Source: Chryseobacterium foetidum (GTDB lineage Bacteria; Bacteroidota; Bacteroidia; Flavobacteriales; Weeksellaceae). From it: DNA of 64,000 nt. Position numbers and translations under genes: made by a program. Shown piece by piece: positions 57,916 through 64,000 of this stretch. Numbering within the stretch: the stretch's first letter is position 1; the number at the start of each line of letters is the position of its first letter. The stretch covers positions 2,418,001 through 2,482,000 of the forward strand of contig NZ_JAMXIA010000001.1 in the NCBI RefSeq assembly GCF_025457425.1, in the 5' to 3' direction. The notes beneath the pieces are model-generated. The model saw only the letters and a program-made list of their open reading frames with translations. It made no database searches and had not been told where the DNA came from.

Positions 57916-59120
57916 TTTGAATAATATAATTTACCGTTTTGATCTGCGTAGCAGAAAAATTTATTGTCCTTATCAAACATTTTGAAGAGTTGGAAGCCTT
58001 TCTTTCCATAATCTCTCCGGAAAAAATAAGGAATCATTTTAGATTCAGGTGTTATGAATTCCTGAGTTTTATTCATAAATACCAGATATTGATAGTTTTC
58101 TGAATTTTTAACTATGAAACCGCTGGCAAAAACGCCGTGACCGTCAGCAGTCATGATTTTATCATATTTCGGCATAATCAGATACTTATTTTCTTTTGTA
58201 AGAAAATATCCAAATTTGTTTTTCTCTTTTTTAATATAGGCGTAATCATAAGAGGCTTCAGTCGTTTCAAATGATAATTCTTCAGGTGTTTTGTCCTCAA
58301 AAGATTCTCTCACACGAATGATTTTTCCTTCAGAGTTTTCAGGCACCGGACTTTTTTCTACCTCCATATCTGGCATTCTTGTAGCTTCATACGAAGAATA
58401 ACCGGAGCGACCGTAACCGTCTCTATAATCATTGCTGTTTGTCAGATCTTCAGTTTTTGATGATTTAATTTTGCCGTTTTCAAAATCAATAGTCAGCTTC
58501 TTTTTTGTTCGGTTTTCATCATAAGTTATAGAAAAAGTTTTTGGAAACTTCTCGTAATCTGTATCTACATCATTGGAATTTTCAAAAAAAGTTTTGATAA
58601 TTTTTTTCTGCTTTTTGTCAAGTTGGTATAAACCGTAATTGTTTTCGGAAGAGTAGAGAAGTAAAAGAACCGATTCTTTTAGAGCCATTCCTTTTGTCTC
58701 GCTTTCATCTATTACGACAATGTTGTTGTAAGACCGATCGAGAATTTGTTCACCTTTCAGGTTATATAAATTCATTGAAAGATAATTTGGATTTCCGCGC
58801 GAATGCTTGTACGATTCCTTATCTTTTATGGTAATACCTTTGACGAATTGTCCTTCATTTTCAAAATATGAAAAATCTGTATCTTTTAAAATGATTCTGT
58901 CTTTCAGAATGTATGATTTTTTTATGGTTGGGCTGGATTTGATTCCTGTAAAATCATTATTGTAGCCAACCGCAATCTTATCAAACTGTGCAGGAACAAC
59001 CAATTTTCCGCTTTCATCAGAAATTCCAAATTTATCACCTTTACGATAAGGCACAAAAATTTGTGAGCTGTAAAAGGTAAATGTAAGAAGAAGGAGTAAG
59101 TAAGTTAAGCAATACTTCAT
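57912..59120 (-). CDS. WG-repeat-type secreted protein, unknown
   Basis: 402 residues with a signal peptide (LLLLLTFTFYSSQ). The first repeat reads VPYRKGDKFGISDESGKLVVPAQFDKIAVG, a clear WG-type unit (K-x-G-x-x-D-x-x-G-x-x-V-x-P-x-x-F/Y-D); a second appears near residue 300 (KNKFGYFLTKENKYLIMPKYDKI). Between them is a charged, less ordered region. Probably periplasmic or surface located. It sits between MazG-like and aroA genes, six bases after the first and overlapping the second. Confidence 0.7.
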   Translation of the reverse strand: MKYCLTYLLLLLTFTFYSSQIFVPYRKGDKFGISDESGKLVVPAQFDKIAVGYNNDFTGIKSSPTIKKSYILKDRIILKDTDFSYFENEGQFVKGITIKDKESYKHSRGNPNYLSMNLYNLKGEQILDRSYNNIVVIDESETKGMALKESVLLLLYSSENNYGLYQLDKKQKKIIKTFFENSNDVDTDYEKFPKTFSITYDENRTKKKLTIDFENGKIKSSKTEDLTNSNDYRDGYGRSGYSSYEATRMPDMEVEKSPVPENSEGKIIRVRESFEDKTPEELSFETTEASYDYAYIKKEKNKFGYFLTKENKYLIMPKYDKIMTADGHGVFASGFIVKNSENYQYLVFMNKTQEFITPESKMIPYFFRRDYGKKGFQLFKMFDKDNKFFCYADQNGKLYYSK

Positions 59121-59126
59121 GAGCCT

Positions 59127-59453
59127 CTATTTCAGTTTTTCATTATTCTGATGGCGGTCTTTATCGCGATCAGTTTTTATCTTCATTTTTTTATCAAAAG
59201 CTTCCTGCAAATTGACTCCGGTTTGATTGGCTAAACATAAAGTTACAAACAAAACATCGGCTAGTTCCTCGCCTAAATCTTTGCTTTTATCGCTTTCCTT
59301 TTCGCTTTGTTCGCCATATCTTCTTGCGATAATTCTTGCCACTTCGCCCACTTCTTCCGTCAGCATTGCCATGTTGGTCAGTTCATTAAAATACCGGACA
59401 CCAATGGTTTTAATCCATTCGTCCACCTGTGTTTGAAGCGTAGTAATTTCCAT
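59127..59453 (-). CDS. MazG-like nucleotide pyrophosphohydrolase
   Basis: 108 residues, the length of single-domain MazG-type enzymes. NMAMLTEEVGEVARIIARRYGEQ and EELADVLFVTLCLANQTGVNLQEAF give the E-x-x-E...E-x-x-D metal site. These enzymes hydrolyse (d)NTPs to monophosphates, often cleaning non-standard nucleotides. First gene of an operon with the WG-repeat gene and aroA. Confidence 0.9.
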   Translation of the reverse strand: MEITTLQTQVDEWIKTIGVRYFNELTNMAMLTEEVGEVARIIARRYGEQSEKESDKSKDLGEELADVLFVTLCLANQTGVNLQEAFDKKMKIKTDRDKDRHQNNEKLK

Positions 59454-59460
59454 GTTTTAA

Positions 59461-59632
59461 AAAGAGCCAAGTTAAAAGTAAAAAGAGCCGGTTGGAAGAG
59501 CCAAGGCAAAAGTAAAAAGAGCCAAAGTATGCAATGTTTAACTATTAATGCTTATGATTTATCACTCATCATTCATCACTCATTAATTATTATCAAATAT
59601 CAAATATCAAATATCAAATATCAAATATCAAA
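59461..59632. repeat. AAAGAGCC repeats and an AAATATC heptamer tract
   Basis: Between two minus-strand genes, 59461-59527 repeats AAAAGAGCCAA(A/G) with GTAAAAAGAGCC three to four times, and 59590-59632 has ATCAAAT repeated about six times with period 7. No gene fits here. Confidence 0.7.
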
Positions 59633-59633
59633 T

Positions 59634-61046
59634 TTACTGATATGCTCCCAACGTTGTATTTGAAGTTCTCGAAACGCCGACAATATCTGTGGGAACTGAT
59701 GCTGCGATGGTTGCGTTGCCTTTATTCCTTGCCGGAGAATCTGCTTTTACACGAAGATTCATTTGTGCAGCAAAGAAATTGATAAATTTAGGATCTTCAT
59801 TTTTTAAACTTTGAATTACGACTGTCGGGTTGTTATCAAAAGGAAAACCTGCCTCGGAAGTTCCTGAATATTTCAATAATGAATTTCTGATCAGAAAATT
59901 AAACTGTTGTCCCGGCGTCTGCTCAAAATTTACAGCATTATCTCTGTCCGAATAAACAATCGAATTCCAGATGTTTAATTGTTGTAAGGCGCCCTGTTCT
60001 GTTTGTCCGCTTTCGTTTTTCCATTCGTTGGTTGCAAAAATTCCAATTCGGTTTCTGGAACTCAAAAGATCAGAATAATTGGCAATTGTAGAATGTACAT
60101 AAGAATGATTTCCACCCTTAAAAATTGAAACGCAGGCGTCTCCACAGTTGTTCATAACCAGATTGCTCGCATTTACCGTCGACGCAACAGCATAAATCCC
60201 GTTATTCAGGAAAGTATGAATGAAAGAATTGTTGATATTGGCAGTTGCCTGTTTCATTTCCAGACCATTGATTCCCCCAAAAAGCCTTGTGTGATTCATA
60301 TTGATAATCGATCCTGCTTCCATTTTTACAGAATTCCAGTTGTTGGGAATCGTGTCGTAATAGGTGTCGTTTCTGTCGCCGCGCATGATGATCTGTTCGG
60401 TTTGTGTTCCGTTTAAATTTAAAGAAGCGCCGTTGGAAATTTTCATTCCGCTGTTTTTGTGGAAATAAATTTTCGTTCCTGCTTGTACGTTCAAAGCAAT
60501 GCCATCATCTAAAGTCAGGTTTCCGTAAATGATTTTAGCTTTAGAATTTGTCCAATTGGTATTGGCGTCAATTACATTTGGATTTGTAGGAGTTTGAATA
60601 AAAAATTCTGCATCCTGAACAACTGAAAATAAATTCACATGTTGTTGTCCTGCCGGACTTGTAAACAATATCCTGTCTTCAGCAATCGCTTCCGGTCCTG
60701 AAGCTGTCGGTGCAATCTCAACAAAAATAAAAAGACTGTCTTTCTTTCTTAAAGGAACATCTTTAAAATCATAACCAGGTTTCCCATCCACATTGATTTT
60801 ATATAAAGAAGCTGCCCCTTTTTCAAGATGAATTCTTGGGATCAAAACGTCTTTATCTTCGTTATTGTACACTTTCACGGCATACGTTTCAGATCTTACC
60901 TGATGATAAACTGTATCGCAAAATACCGTATCACGGTTGAAACTGAGTTCCTGAGAAGGTGCATCGAAGGATATTTCGTCTCTGTTGCAGGAAACGGCCA
61001 GTAAAAGAATCCAAAAAGCGCTTAGAAGTATGATTTTAAATTTCAT
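59634..61046 (-). CDS. Lipoprotein with parallel beta-helix, unknown
   Basis: 470 residues with a lipoprotein signal (FWILLLAVSC, Cys20). The N-terminal half is an Ig-like beta region (about 30-150: DTVFCDTVYHQVRSETYAVKVYNNEDKDV); the rest has the short repeated strands of a right-handed beta helix (ISNGASLNLNG, MNHTRLFGGINGLEMKQATANINNSFIHTF, VMNNCGDACVSI). Possibly a surface-exposed carbohydrate-binding or adhesive protein. The C-terminus gives IVGVSRTSNTTLGAYQ, a typical ending of this family. Its stop lies directly beside the heptamer tract. Confidence 0.75.
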   Translation of the reverse strand: MKFKIILLSAFWILLLAVSCNRDEISFDAPSQELSFNRDTVFCDTVYHQVRSETYAVKVYNNEDKDVLIPRIHLEKGAASLYKINVDGKPGYDFKDVPLRKKDSLFIFVEIAPTASGPEAIAEDRILFTSPAGQQHVNLFSVVQDAEFFIQTPTNPNVIDANTNWTNSKAKIIYGNLTLDDGIALNVQAGTKIYFHKNSGMKISNGASLNLNGTQTEQIIMRGDRNDTYYDTIPNNWNSVKMEAGSIINMNHTRLFGGINGLEMKQATANINNSFIHTFLNNGIYAVASTVNASNLVMNNCGDACVSIFKGGNHSYVHSTIANYSDLLSSRNRIGIFATNEWKNESGQTEQGALQQLNIWNSIVYSDRDNAVNFEQTPGQQFNFLIRNSLLKYSGTSEAGFPFDNNPTVVIQSLKNEDPKFINFFAAQMNLRVKADSPARNKGNATIAASVPTDIVGVSRTSNTTLGAYQ

Positions 61047-61148
61047 TGAAATTCAGGTTTAAGAGTTCCAAATTTAACGAAAAATACTTCAATTTTCTTA
61101 TTTCGGAAAAATAATGTTCAAGGTGTTTGGATATTTTAAAAATTATTG

Positions 61149-61156
61149 TATTTTTG
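61149..61156 (+). promoter_or_regulatory. -7 box (TATTTTTG) of rpmE2
   Basis: Perfect TAnnTTTG followed by CAACC, 71 bases before the gene. Confidence 0.55.
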
Positions 61157-61227
61157 CAACCTAAAATTTAGCAGAAGAAATACCATTACTATTTCGAAAG
61201 CAAACTTTAATTTTTTAAAAATTTATT

Positions 61228-61479
61228 ATGAAAAACGGAATTCACCCAGAAAATTATAGACTTGTTGTTTTCAAAGATATGAGTAACGACGAGGTATTTC
61301 TTTGCAAATCAACTGCAGACACTAAAGACACAATCGAGTATGAAGGAACTGAGTACCCATTGATCAAAATGGAAATCTCTTCTACTTCTCACCCTTTCTA
61401 CACAGGAAAAACCAAATTGGTTGATACTGCAGGTAGAGTAGACAAGTTCATGAACAAATACAAAAAATTCGCTAAGTAA
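61228..61479 (+). CDS. rpmE2: 50S ribosomal protein L31, type B
   Basis: 83 residues; [29 protein letters not shown] and [31 protein letters not shown] are diagnostic. It is the type B form: the CxxC zinc motifs of type A L31 are absent (only one Cys is seen), so it does not need zinc. Single gene with promoter box and strong terminator. Confidence 0.96.
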   Translation: MKNGIHPENYRLVVFKDMSNDEVFLCKSTADTKDTIEYEGTEYPLIKMEISSTSHPFYTGKTKLVDTAGRVDKFMNKYKKFAK

Positions 61480-61501
61480 TTTTTTGATTTTACAATATTT
61501 T

Positions 61502-61533
61502 AAAAGTCTTCCGGATTTCGGGAGACTTTTTTT
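61502..61533 (+). terminator. rpmE2 terminator
   Basis: AAAAGTCTTCCG (61502-61513) pairs with CGGGAGACTTTT (61519-61530, one G-T) around GATTT, with T continuing. Confidence 0.8.
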
Positions 61534-61682
61534 GTACACATTAATCACAATTAAAATCTCCATAGCAAAAATTTATCCCAAGATTTGTATTTTTGTCACA
61601 GTAGAATTCCTGATTTTTGATTTCGTAACTCATAACTCGAATCTCGGAACCCGAAACATAAAACCTTAAACCCGAAACCCGC

Positions 61683-62843
61683 ATGCAACTCGTATTCTCC
61701 GATGCACAATATTGGGAAGATTTTCTTCCGCTTACTTTTACCCGTCCTGTCGCAGAAATGCGCTGTGGAATTCTAACATTTTCCGAAAGATGGCAGAAAA
61801 TTTTAGACTCAAAAGAAATTTCATGGTTTACAGAAATGTATCTTCAGCAGAAATTCAGAGAGCCGGAGAAGAAGGAAAGTCTTTTTTTGGTTCCTAATTT
61901 TTTACCGACAGAAAATGTAATTCAGCAAATTAAAGATTTAAAGCAAGGTGAAGCTTTGGTGTATGAAGACGAATTGGTCGCTGCAAAAATCAATATGGAT
62001 GGTTTTTCTTTAAATCAAATCGAGAAAATGACTGATATTAAAGAAGAACTCGTTTTCTTTAAAAAACCGACCGACCTTTTTACTTATAACAAAGAAGCCA
62101 TCGATTTCGATTTTGAATTATTGACGAAGGGAAAAACATCGCAGGAATTATCTTCCACCAATGGGTTTTTAGGAAATAAAGAAGATTTATTTATCGAAGA
62201 AGGTGCAGAGGTCGAATTTTCAACCATCAATACCAAAACCGGAAAAATTTATATCGGGAAAAATGCCGAGGTAATGGAAGGCTGTAATCTTCGTGGTCCG
62301 ATTGCACTTTGCGAAGGATCGAAATTTAATTTGGGAGCAAAAATTTATGGCGCTACAACGGTTGGTCCACATTCTAAGGTTGGGGGTGAAGTGAGTAACA
62401 TTATTATTTTTGGATATTCCAACAAGGGGCACGACGGTTTTGTCGGAAATTCGGTGATTGGAGAGTGGTGTAATCTGGGTGCAGATACCAATTCTTCCAA
62501 CTTAAAAAACAATTACGGAAACGTGAAATTGTGGAATTACAGAACCAAAGATTTTCAGGATACAGGATTGCAGTTTGCCGGTGTAATTATGGGAGATCAT
62601 TCTAAAACAGCGATCAACACACAACTCAACACTGGAACCGTAATTGGTGTAGCTTCCAATATTTTTAAAGAAGGTTTCCCTCCAAATTTAATCGAAAACT
62701 TTTCGTGGGGTGGCTTTAAAGATGATGAACGTTTTAAATTAGACAAAGCCTATGAAGTCGCCGAAAAAGTGATGGCAAGAAGAAAATTACCTTTAACAGA
62801 TCACGATAAAGCGATATTTAAGCATATTTTTAATGAATATTAA
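61683..62843 (+). CDS. GlmU-family sugar-nucleotide-transferase-like protein
   Basis: 386 residues. The N-terminus MQLVFSDAQYWEDFLPLTFTRPVAEMRCGILTFSERW and the C-terminal left-handed beta helix (hexapeptide units such as EEGAEVEFSTINTKTGKIYIGKNAEVMEGCNLRG, IIIFGYSNKGHDGFVGNSVIGEWCNLGADTNSSNLKNNYGNV) match the Bacteroidetes GlmU-family proteins. Classical GlmU makes UDP-GlcNAc; this branch lacks the standard LAAGxGTRM loop, so its reaction is uncertain. Single gene. Confidence 0.8.
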   Translation: MQLVFSDAQYWEDFLPLTFTRPVAEMRCGILTFSERWQKILDSKEISWFTEMYLQQKFREPEKKESLFLVPNFLPTENVIQQIKDLKQGEALVYEDELVAAKINMDGFSLNQIEKMTDIKEELVFFKKPTDLFTYNKEAIDFDFELLTKGKTSQELSSTNGFLGNKEDLFIEEGAEVEFSTINTKTGKIYIGKNAEVMEGCNLRGPIALCEGSKFNLGAKIYGATTVGPHSKVGGEVSNIIIFGYSNKGHDGFVGNSVIGEWCNLGADTNSSNLKNNYGNVKLWNYRTKDFQDTGLQFAGVIMGDHSKTAINTQLNTGTVIGVASNIFKEGFPPNLIENFSWGGFKDDERFKLDKAYEVAEKVMARRKLPLTDHDKAIFKHIFNEY

Positions 62844-62854
62844 TCGATAATTAT

Positions 62855-62885
62855 AAAAACTTCAATTTTTTTTGAAGTTTTTTTC
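62855..62885 (+). terminator. Terminator after the GlmU-family gene
   Basis: AAAAACTTCAA (62855-62865) pairs perfectly with TTGAAGTTTTT (62872-62882), then more T. Confidence 0.75.
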
Positions 62886-62939
62886 TTTTCTGTGTAATAT
62901 ATTTTCAATTCAGATTGTCTTATTAATAGAAACCTCTTT

Positions 62940-63449
62940 ATGACTCATGAAACTTTTAAGAATACGGTATTTATTCTCAGAGATGAGATGTTCCGTTTTG
63001 CGAAAAGGTTTGTGATGAGCAGTGATGAAGCCGAAGATGTTGTACAGGATTTGATGATAAAATTCTGGCAGAAAAAAGAAGAGCTTGCACAGTTCGGAAA
63101 TTTTAAATCCTATGCTTTAAAATCGGTTAAAAATGAATGTTTGAATAGATTAAAACATCACGATGTCAAGACAGGATTTGCAGATCTGCAGCTTCACCGC
63201 TCGGAATTGTACAGCATGGATGTGAATAATATGAAGGAGCAAATCGTCGGTTTTATCAATCAGCTTCCTGAAAAACAGAAAATGGTCATTCATTTGAAAG
63301 ACGTGGAAGAGTATGATGTGTCTGAAATTTCTGAAATGTTGGGAATGGAAGAAAACGCAGTAAGAGTAAATCTGATGCGGGCAAGACAAAAAGTAAAAGA
63401 ACAAATCTCACAATTGATGAGCTATGAGCAACGACAAATTTCAAGATAA
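62940..63449 (+). CDS. RNA polymerase sigma factor, ECF type
   Basis: 169 residues with both ECF domains: region 2 (FRFAKRFVMSSDEAEDVVQDLMIKFWQK, the core-binding helix) and region 4 (LPEKQKMVIHLKDVEEYDVSEISEMLGMEENAVRVNLMRARQKVKEQI, the -35-binding HTH). Such factors read out envelope or stress signals when released by their partner. The next gene starts inside its last 26 bases and has the layout of an anti-sigma factor, so the pair forms a regulatory unit. Confidence 0.93.
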   Translation: MTHETFKNTVFILRDEMFRFAKRFVMSSDEAEDVVQDLMIKFWQKKEELAQFGNFKSYALKSVKNECLNRLKHHDVKTGFADLQLHRSELYSMDVNNMKEQIVGFINQLPEKQKMVIHLKDVEEYDVSEISEMLGMEENAVRVNLMRARQKVKEQISQLMSYEQRQISR

Positions 63450-64000
63450 ATATAACGAGGTCTTCCAAAGTTTAAAGGAAGAAAAAATGAACTGGGATTT
63501 TGAAGATTTTCTTCAGAAAGCAGAAGGGCAGGATCAACAGGCAACCGTAATTCCGATCCAAAATAAAAAACCTTCGTTTCCCAAATGGTTTTGGATGGCA
63601 GCTAGTGCCGTGATTGTTTTAGGTTTGACCTTAATTTTTAGTTTAAATGAAAACACAGTTGCAGAGCAGGAAAATTTGGTCAAAAATGAAGTTCTAAAGC
63701 AGAAAAACGAGTTTGTTGCTGAGAATCACGAGCATGATACGCAAATGGCGGTCAATTTTGCAGACTCTGTGGCGGGAGAGAAAAGAGATTCAATCTTCGT
63801 TGAAAGCACGATTGCCGAAAACGATGCTCTGGACGAAATTCTCTCGAAAAAAGCCAGAATGAAAAAGAAAGTAAAGCCTAAATATGTGCAGAACAACTCA
63901 GTAACACAGGATTCATCAGGGTACAGAGATTCTTATGTGATTGTCAACGGCAGAAAAATATCAAGTGAGAAAGAAGCGTTGGACGTTACCACTTTTTCAC
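63424..64000 (+). CDS. Anti-sigma-factor-like membrane protein, cut by window edge
   Basis: ATG at 63424 opens a frame to the window end (192 codons seen, no stop). Residues 1-60 are cytoplasmic and helical (MSNDKFQDKYNEVFQSLKEE, NWDFEDFLQKAE), then one membrane segment (WFWMAASAVIVLGLTLIF), then a charged extracytoplasmic part. The layout and the 26-base overlap with the sigma gene make an anti-sigma partner likely. No HxxxCxxC zinc motif is seen in the part visible. Confidence 0.7.
   Translation, partial: MSNDKFQDKYNEVFQSLKEEKMNWDFEDFLQKAEGQDQQATVIPIQNKKPSFPKWFWMAASAVIVLGLTLIFSLNENTVAEQENLVKNEVLKQKNEFVAENHEHDTQMAVNFADSVAGEKRDSIFVESTIAENDALDEILSKKARMKKKVKPKYVQNNSVTQDSSGYRDSYVIVNGRKISSEKEALDVTTFS

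Noticed and set aside
59585..59632. AAATATC repeats as a CRISPR-like array
   Set aside because: Units are seven bases with no spacers and no cas genes nearby.

Overview
The window is chromosomal DNA of a Bacteroidetes bacterium, most likely Chryseobacterium or a close Weeksellaceae relative. This rests on the AT-rich sequence, TAnnTTTG promoter boxes (often read as TAnCTTTGCA), start codons without Shine-Dalgarno sequences, GLPGLI-family and BamA-like proteins, a type B L31, and a 16S rRNA whose 3' end reads CATCTCA in place of the usual CACCTCC.

Layout. 1-3.7 kb is accessory DNA: the end of a nuclease-like gene, a decayed coiled-coil gene, small unknown genes, a large imperfect palindrome and an M41-like peptidase gene with an in-frame stop. 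3.8-12.1 kb is an envelope cluster on the minus strand: two PAP2 phosphatases with a TauE/SafE transporter, an LTA-synthase-like transferase, a BamA-like barrel protein and an OmpR/histidine-kinase pair. Four transcription units here carry the same 11-bp-period direct repeat at nearly the same distance from a promoter-like box, which makes this look like one self-contained two-component regulon. 12.1-16.35 kb is a small integrative element beside tRNA-Glu; it encodes a tyrosine recombinase, an excisionase-like HTH protein and a protein with polymerase-like motifs. 16.4-36.6 kb is mostly housekeeping and envelope DNA: amidase, LptD-like protein, RidA, HtrA, TrhO, 5-FTHF cyclo-ligase, TrmH-type methyltransferase, RmuC, PncB, Dps and a GT-C-like membrane protein.

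36.6-40.1 kb is the str operon with S10 at its end (rpsL-rpsG-fusA-rpsJ), closed by a strong terminator. 40.3-44.4 kb holds an IS1595-family element inside a TTTTAA repeat, a small Cys-containing secreted peptide with a GLPGLI protein, and a frameshifted IS1182-family element. 44.4-45.1 kb is a gene-free block of repeats. 45.1-50.85 kb is a complete rRNA operon (three tandem promoters, 16S, tRNA-Ile, tRNA-Ala, 23S, 5S, terminator), followed by 1 kb of tandem and palindromic repeats.

51.9-64 kb carries an Omp85-like protein, a short-chain dehydrogenase, two small secreted proteins, a tandem Uma2 pair, aroA in an operon with a WG-repeat and a MazG-like protein, a beta-helix lipoprotein, rpmE2, a GlmU-family protein, and a sigma factor overlapping an anti-sigma-like gene that runs off the window.

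Intergenic repeats recur across the window: period-7 AT-rich tandem repeats, paired CTCC-rTA-GGAG palindromes, and larger REP-like palindromes. All calls come from reading the sequence; no database search was run.
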